DNA of 64,000 bases from Rhea pennata (Eukaryota; Chordata; Aves; Rheiformes; Rheidae): assembly GCF_028389875.1 (NCBI RefSeq), contig NC_084666.1:62194422-62258421 (forward strand), read 5' to 3'. The notes below the pieces were generated by a model, which saw only the letters and a program-made list of their open reading frames with translations, was not told the DNA's origin and made no database searches. Shown one piece after another: positions 1-12,918 of this stretch; position 1 is the first letter of the stretch; every line of letters begins with the position of its first letter. Position numbers and translations under genes: made by a program.

Positions 1-1888
1 GCTGCTGCTGGAGCCAACTCTGGCTTGTTCTGAGTTGCTGCTGAAAGAAAGAAACAGAGGCAGATGGAGGCTGTAAATTACAGCGTGAGCGGGTGCTACT
101 GGAGAAGGAGATCCTGGGAACACACGTGAACACGTTTGTCCAGAAGAGGCAATGGGAGTCCCCTCTGCCAAATGTCGTAACCAGAAGGATCCCCCAGAAG
201 TAAAGAGTGACAGCCCCACACTGCAGCCAGAGGGGTGAAGGGCTCTGCTCCTTCAGTAAAACTCCCAGGTGGCCCTGGGAGGACAACCTGGGGCAGAGGA
301 ACTCCCATCCGTCTTTACCAGTACGGACTGCTGTGTTGTGGGAAAACCTCCCTTGATCCTAAACCTCTGTGTAAACCAGAGGGGTTCAACCGTGAGCGTG
401 GGGACAGCCCAGGAGAGCCCCAGTGTGCCCTGTCCTGATTTTGTTGCTATAGGTTGCTATGGTTGTGACAAACTTCAGTGCCTCTGTTGAAGGCAAAAAA
501 AAAAAAAAAAAAAAAAAAAAGAGAGAGAGAGAGGGGGGGGAGAGGGAGAGAGAGGGAGGGAGGGAGGGAAAGCACTTAGTACCTTTAGCAGTGACAAGGA
601 GAGGAGGAAACCGGCCATGGCTACTGGTGACCAGCGGAAAGCCCTGGCCTACAGGGCGAAACAATACCAATGCAGTAAAAATAATGATCCATTTTTCTCG
701 GCATCAGCCTCTGCAGTCTTCCTTACTGCAACAGCCTGGGCTGCAATGCTTTGGGCATGATTTCCCAGCCAGACTGGGCTCTGCTTGAAGAGGAGGGCTG
801 ATCCTGATGCGGGTAGTGATTCAGAGCTGCTCAGCTTTGGAATAATTTAGAACATAAAAGGGTAACATTCATTTCTGTCAGTTAGAGTTCCCTGGGGATC
901 TTCCTTCAGCAGAAGATCGTGTGTGCTGGAGACTTGCTTTTCTGTATTTCCTCCTTATCCTCTGCATGTCCTGCTTGCACTCAGGACATACTGAGTGTGC
1001 ATTTTCCGTCACATAACACCAAGGCTAGTGCAGGAAATGCTGTTGTATTTCCTTATTATATTTTGCAAAGAATCCTCTGGCTTAAAGGAAATGCACCTGA
1101 TCATTTCCATCAGCCTTGCGAGTCACAGAGACCCAATATGCAATCTAAAAGCTGAAACTCAAACAAAATCAGGTGCATAGCATGCTGGACTGCGTGCCAA
1201 GCAAGTTTTTTATTATCAGCCAATAAAAAGCTATTAAAACAGATAAGACATTCACTAAATTCACTAGAGCATAACCTACTGTTTAGCTGTTGATCTGGCT
1301 TTGTATTTCCATATCAGAGGTAGATAAATGGGCCAAAAGTGACCGGGAGTTTCCTGGCAGAAAAAATAGTAGTTGGCTGATGTGCAGCAACTCCCACAGA
1401 TTCTGTGCTAAATTGCCTCAGCAGGGATGGACGATCTTTCCTCCTGCCTCCACTTGTGGCTGTCTGAATACTGTGTTTTGAAAGCCCTGTTAGTGGATGT
1501 ATGCTCCGCCGCGACATCTGTGGCAGCGGGAGCTCTGGATGGTGCTGGAAGTGCAGAGTGGATCGGAACAGAGAGGAAAAATCTAACGAAGAAGTAGAGA
1601 TGCAATGTGGAGAGTGGTTGTGATTTTCAGGACTGCCTGAGGGGTTTGGATGACCAATGCTTACTTAATTGGGCATTATAATTCTTCCAAGCATCTTTGA
1701 AAATCTCTGCCAAGATTTACAAAGCATTAATTTGCATGGCCAACCTCGGGGAGAAGCCTATTCTACCTCAATGCACAGTACAAGCATCATTCTAATGAAG
1801 AAAACCTCTTCTTTAGTCAAAGTAATGAGTTTTGTGATTAAGACATCTCTGTTTCTGATCTGCTCTTACGTCCTCAGTTATATTCTCT
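1..1888. other. Intergenic, no gene recognised
   Basis: Moderately G+C-rich at the left edge, then A/T-rich. It contains the compound A/GA/GGGA tract at 495-571. No open frame here resembles a known protein. Confidence 0.6.
495..571 (+). repeat. Compound (A)n-(GA)n-(GGGA)n tract
   Basis: 26 A residues, then alternating GA, a G run and GGGA units. Simple low-complexity sequence. Confidence 0.95.
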
Positions 1889-2035
1889 GGGGATTAGGTT
1901 TAGCTCAGTTGGTTAGAGTGTGGTGCTAATAATGCCAAGGTCGTGGGTTCAATTCCCATATGGACCACTCGTTCGAAGGTTGGACTAGATGATCTCCAGC
2001 GGTCCCTCCCAACCTTACCAATTCTATGACTCTAT
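1889..2035 (+). mobile_element. tRNA-Ile-derived SINE with CR1 3' tail (TguSINE1-like)
   Basis: The head (1889-1967) follows tRNA-Ile(AAT): A box TAGCTCAGTTGG at 1901-1912, an anticodon arm with CTAATAA, and B box GGTTCAATTCC at 1946-1956. The tail (1968-2035) is the CR1 3' end, with GGTTGGACTAGATGATCTCC and a terminal ATTCTATGACTCTAT. RNA polymerase III head plus LINE tail is SINE architecture. An avian SINE of this tRNA-Ile/CR1 design is known from passerines. It has an extra base in the 5' acceptor region and a mutated acceptor stem, so it is not a working tRNA gene. Confidence 0.88.
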
Positions 2036-5000
2036 ACTTTGATACAAAGATTATCCCATATTCTATTGGTATCTGCTTGTCTTGCATTAAACTGCACTCC
2101 TGTACACAGTCTAAAAGTCCTCCAGTCTTATTTCCACCATTTACTGTACTCTCCAATGTGCCTGGGAGTTTAAATCTCCCAATTAATACAGCTCTGCCAT
2201 TTTGCCTGCTTTTTTAACTTGATTTTACACTCCAATTCATTTTGGATGAGCAGCCTGCAAGATTCACAAAAGCAGTTTACTTCCTGAAATATTTCTCGTA
2301 TCAGACAGTTACCACTCTTTCCCATTACAATGCTCTCGCATTTACATAACCACAGATAACTCGCTGCTACTCTTCCTTTTCCTCATTCTGCATATCCCCT
2401 CTGACCCGTTGCTGTCCCTGCAAACCAAGGCTTTCACAAGGGCAGGTGCTGAACCCTCAGTTCAACAGGCAGAGCCCAGGTTACTTGCTTCACACCTGGC
2501 ATGAGGAGCCAACCCAACCCTGTTCACAGCATCAGTGCTCTGATAGCAAAACAGCTAGCAGAGCATTAACAACCGTGTAGGGGGAAAATGAGCCGGATAT
2601 CACCCTTGCCAGTCTGAGATTCTGTTAGAGATACAGATATTCTACTTTCGCACCAGTGTTGGGTGAAGATTGAATTTTCACCGTGTCTTGCAGCATGGCC
2701 ACTATTTTCTGTTATGTCTTCTATTTCCTCCCTTACAGCGCTACCTTGTAAGTGACAAGCTCTTGGGTAAGAGCCCTCCTCTTCTTCCCTTCATTTACCA
2801 AGCATGAGAAGCTAAAGGCTGAACCAGATCCTCAGGCAGCGTAATCTATGTTGTTCCCTTCAGCAAAGCAACACCAATTTATCCTCCCTACAAATGCCAT
2901 GCCTGTGAGATGCAGCCCACAGGGTACCAGGAGCAGCCAAAGCCTGGCGGGCTGCACTGCAGCGCAGCATGAGGCACTGCGCTGGAAAGCCGCGCTGGAT
3001 GGCACATGACGGACGGGCGCTGCCTGCAGACAGTTTGCAGACAAAGCGATGGCTCCATGGAAACCGTGCAAGCACAAAAGCGCCCCCGTTACAGCCTAAA
3101 ATGCAAGTGGTGTGACAGCCAGCAACGCGCACCCGAAGTCCTCACCTTGGCCTTGCTGAGCTCCCCAGAGCTGCAGCCCCTGCCACACTGCAGGGAATGG
3201 CAAAATGCCCGAAGGTTTCTGTGGGGTCAGGATATTGCCCCTTGCCTCTGATAAAGAAAACAAATCAGGAATCAGAGTAAGCAGATACCGACTGTGTGCA
3301 GGATTGCATTTGCTATCCTGGAGTTGACAACGTAATAATAGGGAAATGTGGAAACAGAGAAAGATGAGAACATTTATTCTTTAGTAGGTGTCACAAAGGA
3401 CTGAAAAACAGCTTACTAGAAGGGTAATAATGTAGGAGCATAAAGTAGGAGAAATAATTTGTGGTCTGGATGCTTGGGGGTATTTCAGACAAGTAACAGT
3501 ATATGTTTGCATTCTTTATGCTCTTACCTGTGAGCTGACTATTGCTGCTGTTGGAGATGGGGTACTTGTCTAAAAGAAACTTCAGTCTGACAGGGTATGG
3601 CTGTTCTTGCCGGCTTCCCGTTTTCACACCCACTGTTAGCCAAATCTTGATCTAATTTGTTTTAAGACAACTGCATGGAGCTATATCAACTTATTCTACC
3701 TAACAGCCTCTACCTGCATTTTTTTTTGGGGGGGGCTGCGGTTGTAGTGGAGGCTGCAGGAGAATTCAGGCTATACCAGCTGGCAGCCAACATGCAAAGC
3801 ATTATATACTGTCTCACCTTTCTTTAGGAACCAGTGCTGTAGCTGCCCTAGGTACAGAATCATTGAAGAGTGTCCGTTGCATTTCTTTGCAAGTGGATGA
3901 TTGTGTGGTATTTACAGAACTTGTGGGTTTTTCCCCTACATGACATTTTGATAATTCAATATTTGCTGCGTACTTGTTAAGTATGAGGAAACCACGACTG
4001 GCAATTCTAATACTGCTTGTCTTGATATCATAAACCTGCAGTATGAAGCTGCCAGTTCTTTTTCCTCTTCAGTGGCTCCGAGTTTCAGTGACAGATGAAT
4101 ACAAAACAGATGGGACAGTGGCAGAACCTCATTACATGGACCCTATGGGCATCAAGCTGCCTGTGATATTGAATAGATTAGTGTCATACAACACTGGACT
4201 TTGTATTTTGCTGTTGAGGGATACACATCTTTAGAGTTCCAGCAGTCTTTCATTTTGTCCTCTCCACACGTCAGCATCCTCATTCTGATTTTGGTATTAT
4301 ACTGAAGAGACACTTAAAAAGCTGTGCTATATATTGTGTCTCTATCAGCTTCTTGTAATTAGCTTCAAAATAGCCAGAGAGAGTTATCCTCTTCACAAAA
4401 AGGCCTTTTGAATCACTACATTTAAAATCAGTCCAAAACCTCTAAAACTTTGACAGCAATGAGTATTGTCACACTAGATTTTTGTCATATGTGCTTTTTA
4501 GCTTGCTATTATCTTGCATATGATTCTTTAATAACATTATTTTGGAAGTATCTGCTTATATTTGGCTGTATTAGCACGTTTGACTTCTCCCTTCAGCCTG
4601 AGGGATCTTGCAAGCTCTCCTCTAAGTGCCCACAGCAAAGGAACACCACTGTAAAACAATTCATTTACTTTCTGGCAAAAGCGCTCTTTGCTTTTTCCAC
4701 AGCAGACATGGGGTGTCTCCACCTCATGTGTAACGGCAGTTACATAAATAAGCCAGGTTAGCGCAGCCAGGAATATTCCTGAGCTGCTATGTAACCAGCC
4801 ACAACACATGCAGCCACCCATGGAAGTCTGTCCTGCCCCTCCACAGCACATGGCTCCTCCAGCACTTCCTTGTAACTATCTAAACAGACAGGAAACAGAA
4901 AAAATGGGGAGGCACAGTGGCATTAGGAACATGCTTGCTAGGTGTTAGCTCCAGGGCTCATTTATTGATGTTACAGTTCTCCACATGGGATTTCTCCTTC

Positions 5001-5178
5001 TTGCATCCCTGCTGTTGGTCCTTCCCAGCTGCATGGCAGTGCAGCTGCTCACCGCCCTGGTGCGCAGGCACTCCTCTGCAGCACTCGCTTGCTGCTCACA
5101 TGGCGTAGGGACACTGCTGAGGCTGGGAAGCACAGCCCGGCCTCCTCCTTAATTCTATTTTTTCCCCCATTCTCCCAG
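2036..5178. other. Intergenic, no gene recognised
   Basis: Ordinary mixed sequence with a G+C-richer patch at about 2860-3200. No conserved protein, RNA or named repeat is visible. Confidence 0.55.
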
Positions 5179-5287
5179 GGGATCTTGGTGACAGAGGAAG
5201 AGATTACGCAGCCTCTGCTGAGGGGATGGCAGAGCCTGTTCAACCAGCTCTCCCCTCTCTATAACGTCTGGCTCAGCAGAAGTTTTG
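5179..5287 (+). other. Exon-like segment of unknown gene (candidate)
   Basis: A pyrimidine tract ending TCTCCCAG precedes 109 bases that end TTTTG followed by GTAAGT, both near-consensus splice sites. One frame is open throughout (G-I-L-V-T-E-E-E-I-T-Q-P-L-L-R-G-W-Q and onward) and reads like a plausible peptide, but I do not recognise it and see no partner exon. It could be a lncRNA exon or chance. Confidence 0.3.
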
Positions 5288-7354
5288 GTAAGTAGACATA
5301 GGTGAATCCAGAAAACTTTCAAGATATTTTTTTCCCCTTTGGAGACTTAAATGGTCTGCCAAACCTTTCTGGTGTCAGCTGAATAGTCCAAGGATCTGAT
5401 AAACCAGCCTGTCTCAAGACATTTCTAGTCCATCCAGCTTTCAGGCATGATCCAAACATCATGAAAACAGCTTTCCTGCAGCATCTTGTCACTTCTAATT
5501 CCCGTCATGGCTGAAACCAGACAGTGCTGAGATATGTGAAAAAAGTACTTTTAAAATTAACTGTTTGAACCTGGGTTGAGACATTATGGTAGTGGCCTGC
5601 GAATTGCTTTGATTCTGCAACCTGCACCAAATGTGCAGATTTACCTCTCTCGCCCTGACTCCTGCAGCACTGCCAAGTTTGGCTCCTAAGTGCTACTTTC
5701 CAAGGAAGGCAAGGTGGGCACGCACCCACACAGTGCTCACGGGCTCCAGATAGCATGAAATTGGGAATCAAAATCCCAAAGCAAGACAGCAATTTAAGAA
5801 ATAAGATGTTGTACATTATAAAACAAGCATAAAATAATCCCTTATTTAGCTGGCTTCTCCAACTGCCAGATTATACAATGAGGTCAGGGCTTCAGGTTGA
5901 TCCATCAGAGCCACAGATTGGGAAAGCAAGTTTCTCTATAGCATGTATAAGAAACAAAGCATTAGGAACAGATGAGTAATAAGTTTTGACAAGGTTTTCT
6001 TTTTGGTCTAATTTAACAAAAGAATTATAATTATCACCTTGAGGAACCAGAACACTGCATCAGGCAGGTCAACATTGTGCTTAGGTGAAGAATATCCTTC
6101 CCTGTACATTTAAAGGCCAGAAACCACCAGAAATGACTGACCACTTCCACCTTGCGAGGAGAAGGGAGCTCCAGGCACCCCCTGGCACTAGCATGCTTTA
6201 GCTGTGGTGTGTGCACAGAGCCTCCAAGAGCAGGACACACAAGCACATGCTTTACTTTAAAATCTTCACTTAATTGGGCTCTCCACATATTTAAGAACAT
6301 CGGTGGGTGTTTCACTACTTACTGGGCCATTTCCACAAAGAGTAATAGCTCAATTGTCATTTACATCCTTATGTCCTTTCTATACCTCATATAAATATAA
6401 TTCACTCCCACTTTTAGGACTCTTCGCATAGCAAACACATACATACAGACAATCAGATGTATACACACATACACAAATACAAAAGCACTCTGCTTTTCTT
6501 TCCAACAGCCTCTGGTCTTATGTCAGCCCTCTAGGAGAATGAAAAATTTTCCAACATGTGAATGAGAAGAAAGAATAAAAATCCAGGAGTTTCTTGTAAC
6601 TCTCACTTGGGCTCCAACAGGTATCCAATATCCATTTACTCTGAGGAAACATGTGAAACCTACTGTCTACCAGCATTTGCTCCTGAGAACTGGGGGCTTC
6701 ACCAGAGGTAATTCTGTCATTGACTTTGTTCTTTCCCTAGTTGCCTCCTAATTTACCTTCTTCCTGCTCCACGGCCTGAATAGAAGGTATTGTGGTGGTG
6801 AGTATATTGCACATAAGTTGTAGCAGCTGAGGAGTTTTCATTCATTTTTCTGAGAGTGATAGCATGGATGTGTGTCTCTATCCTTCTGTCTCTTTCTAAA
6901 CTCTTCCTAATTTTTAAACAAGCCTACAAGGTAATCTTTACATATGGCAAAGAAACAAACCTGTGTTCAATCTACTCTTCCCCCCCCTCCCCAAACATAG
7001 GAATAATATACATGTCTTCAGATAACATGATTATTACCACCCAATTCAATGAACATTGAACAGTTATTCCATTGCTTTTTTTTTTGCCTGCTGCTAGCAA
7101 CACACTGATTTTGTTTTCTATAGATCATATCCATAGACACCCTTCAGAAAATTTCATGACCAAAACCAGTACTTGGGTCTATACCTGTATACAACGTAAG
7201 CACGTTTGCTTTTTTACCTCTTGCAATAGCATTGAGATAGGAAAAACTATTAACTTTAGAAAATGTTTAAAATCAGGTACTCTGACTTTCCATTGCAAAC
7301 TGCTTCTCAGCTTCATTTTTTATGTGACTTGCTATGTAGTGCAAAAAAATTTTC

Positions 7355-7383
<29 letters not shown>
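7355..7383 (+). repeat. Poly(A) tract flanked by direct repeats
   Basis: 29 A residues. The 11-base word GTAGTGCAAAA occurs at 7336-7346 and again immediately after the tract at 7384-7394. Confidence 0.95.
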
Positions 7384-7386
<3 letters not shown>

Positions 7387-8756
7387 GTGCAAAAGCAGCC
7401 AGATAAAACTGGCCTTTGTCTTTTCATTAAGTGACCCAGCTTTGCTTTTGGAGCACCACTCAAACACGGATCTCCCGTGTCAACACTCTGCATGGACAGA
7501 GAAAATAAGAGAAAGGATGGACCAGTCATTCATCCTGACTGAATCAAGTTATTTTTGCAGCAGTGACAGGCCCATGAATGAAGATACAGACTAGCATGGT
7601 TGAACCTACGTGTGCATAAAGACACAAAAAATGCCACGTTTTCTGAAGGATATGCTGGTTAAGAAAACACAGCGAAGACAAACTTTAGCTTATTAACTGT
7701 GAGAGAAAATTCCCACCTGCAATAAAATTGATTTTTTTAAAAATAAGAATAACTAACATATATTATAAGCCATAAGGGAGGAAATTCAGGGCTTTTAGTT
7801 TTTATTACCAAGAATACGGTCTTTTTTTTATTAGGGTGAAGTTTAGACTAGATAGACATAGTCAGCGCCTCAACTAAGTTTTAAAATTGTATTAGGCTGA
7901 CTAAACTGAGCCAACAGGTCAAGTATACATTTAATTTGTGCATGTGGAGAGGTCTTCTAAACTAAACCTTGCAAGAAGTTACCTACTTGAGGTACTTGCT
8001 AAGCAGTTCTGAGATTGAACACCTACACCTGCAGAATTTCAAAAAGCGTTCACTTTGACATAACCGCTGAAGTATGTCTTTCGTGAGGAATATAACCGCA
8101 CCCCCCCACGCACACACACAAATAACAATATGCACCTTCCAAGAAGATTTTATTAACAAGCTGCGGCAATATCAATGCTATAGTCAGCACGGTGCAGCCC
8201 ACGTGCCAACACGGAGCACATCTTCTCTTGTGCGCACTATTTAGTCCTCTTGTTCCAACAACAGCAAAATCTTGCTTAAAGATGGACCTTGCAAGATGCC
8301 TGACTGCGGTCATTTAACATACGATAAGCAAGATCTGAAGTAGCAGATGTAGCCCCAAAATCCTGATCAAACCAATACTACACAAAACAAAAAACAAGCC
8401 AAGAAAGCAATGTGTGAGAAAGCCACACTTCTTAGAACCACATTTCAGTACCTAGCAGGAAAGGAAAAGGGAAGCAAATAAATGTTGGATATGGTGGAAA
8501 AACAAAATAAAAAATTATATAAAAATTATATAAAGCACAAAGGCAAAAAGGTATCCAACCATGTCAGTCCTGTGTGTTACTCAAGAGACAGAGGAATTAG
8601 AATTTCTGTTACTCCCTCCACAGAACAAGGAGTCCAGAGATCTACATACTTTCATAGTAATCATGCTTTTTCAGTTTCAGCAACAAGAAAGCAAGCACGT
8701 AACTTGGGTACTACATACCACAATATATGTCTCCTCCGGCATGAATTAATGGAGAT

Positions 8757-8782
8757 AAAAAAAAAAAAAAAAAAAAAAAAAA
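8757..8782 (+). repeat. Poly(A) tract
   Basis: 26 A residues in intergenic DNA. Confidence 0.95.
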
Positions 8783-9235
8783 TCAGCCTCATGGAACTAG
8801 TGGATCTGCTTCTTTCTAAACATTATCATTCCCAGTTTGTTTTTTGGAAGTCTGCTGAATTACCCACATTTCTCTGCTGATAGCATGCTATCTAGGGCAG
8901 GCAAGTATTAAACCCAGATGCAAGTTTTGGCTAACCTACCCAAAAGTATTTTCTCTTTCCTCACTTCATGAAAATCTCTTGGATTTATTGTAAAAGTAGA
9001 TGAGAGTCAGCACTTGTAGCTGTCTTTTAGAGCACCTGGGCACGCCACAGGATCTCTCAGCTACCTGGCAAGGTGGCAGATTTTCAGAGGGGAATTTTTC
9101 CCTCCAAATAAAGTTATCAAGTAGGTTCCCCCATGTGATCATCAGCTGGGAGGTAATACATAGCAAAGTGTGCTGAATCCAAAAGCTGATCTGAGCTTTA
9201 CATGTCTCTGGAGTGAGGGCAGCATGTAGCAGTTT

Positions 9236-9248
9236 TGCCCTCTACTGG
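9236..9248 (-). promoter_or_regulatory. CTCF-type motif
   Basis: TGCCCTCTACTGG matches the reverse complement of the CTCF core (CCASYAGRKGGCR) at every position. It sits in a locally G+C-richer patch about 7 kb beyond the LARP7 3' end. Binding is unproven. Confidence 0.5.
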
Positions 9249-10148
9249 CCAGAGCCACTTGTGGGGTCTCCCAGAGAGGCCTGGACACTAGCGCAGGCAG
9301 AGGGGGGCTGTGCGGGCACTGCTTCAGGGCTGCTGCCCCAAGCATCCCTGAAACCCCCAGGCTGCTCCTTCGGCCGTCATTGAGGGGGTCCCAAAAGCTC
9401 CTGGCATTTCGTAGGCCATGGGGCGTTTAACCATAGGGCTGTGGAGGGAAGGTTGACAATCTGAGGCTGTGGGCAATCGGTGCAAGATCTCCTTACACAG
9501 ACCATGACCAGCAATTGCAAAAGAGATGACTGAATTTGAGTATCTCCTTGTGAGTGCCTAGCTGCGACATCATTCACAGATCCCAAATTGCAGAAAGAGT
9601 TAGTGGAAAGTGTTCATCACCAGAAACAGCTGTACTAAAAGGCTACCAGAAGAATAGAATATAAATTCAAAAATTAATGCAGCCACAATCCCCTCCCCCT
9701 GCAATACTGATTTCTGCTCCCACCCTGTAAAAGGTTGGAGAGAAATGGACCAAATTAAATAATCATAAGTAATATCACACCATACTGGAATGCTTTTACC
9801 AGACTCAGTCCTCACTTTATTCCAGGTCTTTTTTTTTCTTGCACAAATCATTGAACACTGTAATTATACATTTCAAAATCACATTGCATTACTGGCAGCC
9901 ATCTACCGCTACTGAGTAGATAGAGGCAGGGTGGTGGGACACAGATCGTGCACAGCAACTCCACTTCATAAACGCTGCACTTTTGCCTACATGGCTGTCA
10001 TTTGCTTTCAAGTATTGAGGTTGTTTTGTCCCTTTCCCCTTTCTCCCACTTCTTTTCACTGACATGTTTGTTTTGTTCTACTCTCAAAATGCCATAAGGC
10101 AGTAGAAGTGTAGCTGTGATAAACATGTGTATATCTAGTTTAAAGCTG

Positions 10149-10162
10149 GTTACCGTGGCAAC
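10149..10162. promoter_or_regulatory. RFX X-box-like near-palindrome
   Basis: GTTACCGTGGCAAC differs from the symmetric X-box GTTGCCATGGCAAC at two positions. An octamer ATTTGCAT lies at 10241-10248. Together they could mark a distal enhancer, by inference. Confidence 0.4.
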
Positions 10163-11773
10163 AACAAGCAACGCTCTCCAGTATTATTCTGCCTTCATTT
10201 TCTCTTGTTTTTGCAGTGGTTTGCATGACTTGGATAATACATTTGCATACCAAGTATGCCATCAACACTGATTCCAGCAAATAGACATAGCACGAATAGA
10301 AAAGTTGGCTCAGCTCTGCTTGTAAACTGGCAGAAACCTGTGGGTTGCCACGGACCCCAAAGAAGTGCCCGGCCCCTTGGCAGCAGTTCACGCTCTGGTT
10401 CAAAGGAGCCACGTACCACTGCAGCAGCACGCACGCTTTGACGGGGAGTTCACGAATCCACAACTTTGCGATTCTGTTGCACTTACAGCTCCATTAGACA
10501 GTGACCCTTTGAGGATTAGGTTTCAATCAGAAGATCTGTATTATTAGTCCGATTGCACATCCAGCTGGTATCTGAGCATCAGTAATTTGCTTTGTACAGT
10601 GGGACGTGGTTACTTACCGCTACTTTCTGAGAAACTGAAGAACTACTTACATAGCACATGCTTATTTCCAGCACTTTCCATTAATGATGGGTAATGTGTA
10701 ACAATTATGGGTGTATCAGTCAAGACAGTGTGTGTTTACACTTTAGATTTTCTTCAGCAATGAGGTCAACTTAAAATTTCTCACCATTACTTGCCCAGCT
10801 GCATATTCTGGCTTCTCCCAATAGAGAGAATTTTCCTCTTCATTCAGACTACTGTAGTGACTCACTTTACAGCGGACACCCTGACACTTGTATCAGGACA
10901 ACCTACAGGGTTATGAACTGTGTGACAGGAACAGGCATTGAGTGGCCCCAGGTGGGAGACAGGACAAACTTTAAGCCAATTCTACTGCCAAGAAACAGAC
11001 TGATAATCGGAACATAATAAAAAGCAGTTATCAATACAGTATTTTCCTTTGTAAAATTAATCAAGTATGTTTTCCCAGCCTTTTCACCAACACACTGACA
11101 CAGCACCTTGTAGCATATTTAATAAAAAAACAAAACATGAGAGTCATGTACTTGCATGATAATGCAAGATAAATGGTTTTCAATGCTTGCAAGACCAAGC
11201 TTCTGAAGTGTTACAGAAAAAAAAAATGCATTAGGAATATAATGATTTAGTACCACAGTAAGTGTATACTTGGTTCATACCAGCGTATGTTCCAGGTAAA
11301 AGAAAATGCCCATGTAAAAAAAAGCTGCATTCCTCCATTACAGAATCACAGCTGGTATGAATAAAGCCTATTTAGTATTAGGTAGAATATTCTAGTGTTG
11401 GTACGGAATGACTTTTTTAATATCATCCACAGAAACTTAATAATTTGTAGGTAAGATAACCATATTACTTACATACTCAGTCAGATTTCAAAGTCACCTG
11501 AGTATCTCTTATCTAATTTCTTTTTACAATGTTATGCAATAACATTCCCATGATTTAATTCTGTCTGAGATCATTAGACACTGTTGTACTATAAGTGAAC
11601 ACTTACAACATTGACCCAAGTTTTAGCAGGGCTTAGGCAGGCAAGTGCCTCTGACATCCATCAGAGGGTAATCTTTTTTCATTTGATTTACAGCCTCTCT
11701 AGAAAAAGATAACTGACTTACCTTTCAAGGACTAACTTAAAATCTGATTTAAACTAGGACACAGCACATTGAG

Positions 11774-11885
11774 GAAAAAAAAAAAAAAGAAAAAGAGAGA
11801 GAGAAAAGAATGCACAGAACACCAGCATTAGCTGTGTAAGATAACATTGCCTATTCTACCTATTTTAAAACAGACTCATTTGGAC

Positions 11886-11931
<46 letters not shown>
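11774..11931 (+). repeat. Two A-rich tracts, the second 43 A long
   Basis: An A/GA tract begins at 11774 and a pure 43-base A run occupies 11889-11931, with ordinary sequence between them. Confidence 0.93.
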
Positions 11932-11936
<5 letters not shown>

Positions 11937-12898
11937 ATTTAGGTAGAGATAGCAAGGACAGTCTTTAAGAATACAGCCCACAAACAGAGGATGCACATTT
12001 ATGAAGTCTTCTTACTGCAAATACTCATGCCCTGAACAAGTACACTCTGGGGTCTCACAACTGGGGACTCAAGGAGTGTCCTGTAGGAATTAGAATTCTT
12101 CAGTGCAAATTCACTATAGAATAGGCAGAATTTTCAGATCTCCCGCTTGCTCCAGATGACAATAACAGAAGCTTTAAAATTAACATTTGGTGAAAAATCA
12201 AAGGTAAAGACCATTTCTATTCTACAAGGGCAAATAAAAAGGAACAAGCCTAATGCAGATGCTGGGATACCTGCTCTGATGGAGAAGTGCTGGCTACTGA
12301 AAACAGCAGGTCTGATAAACTCGCACAGCTTCTTTTGCATGTGGGTGGTTTACTAGAACAATGTTACTCCTTCCAGCATGTGTACTGTGCTTGTGCAAGG
12401 CAGGCAATCCTGCAATGGGTGGACGCATATATGAAGATACAAGTGTGAACATCCCTTAGAGCTGCAGGTCTGTGGCTCAGAGAATGACGAGGTCCTTCTT
12501 GCACTGCTGTTTTTCTGCAGGATCAAGGTTCCCCATCTGCTCATTAAAAATGACATAGACGGACATTGGGAAAGGCCCTTGTATGCTCAAAGGATGAGCA
12601 GGAGCTACTTGCTGCAAAGGCATGCACTGCACTCTGCTTGCCTGCAGGGTGGATTAGTGCACACAGTAGCAAATCCCCTGCACCTGCAAGCATGATGGGT
12701 CAAGGCTGTTCCTGAAAGTCACTTTTGGTGCAGGAGGGCCTCTCTCAAAAAGACTGAAGTGGAACAAACATGCCATCCCTTCTGGAAAATAATAGCTTCA
12801 TTCTGAGTTAAAGATGAGACTGTATTACAATATTTTACAGTTACAACAGCAATCTAAAACCCTCTCATCAGGACCTGTGGATCCAAATACTGGATTGA

Positions 12899-12918
12899 TT
12901 TTTTTTTTTTTTTTTTTT
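12899..12918 (+). repeat. Poly(T) tract
   Basis: 20 T residues, the only long T run on the plus strand in the left intergenic part. Confidence 0.95.

Noticed and set aside
1889-1967. Functional tRNA-Ile gene
   Set aside because: The 5' acceptor strand has an extra base and does not pair with the 3' strand, and the sequence runs straight into a CR1 tail with no pol III T-run terminator. It is the head of a SINE.
2832-3251. Overlapping frames in a G+C-richer intergenic patch
   Set aside because: No homologue, splice support or start context; frames overlap on both strands, as expected from base composition.
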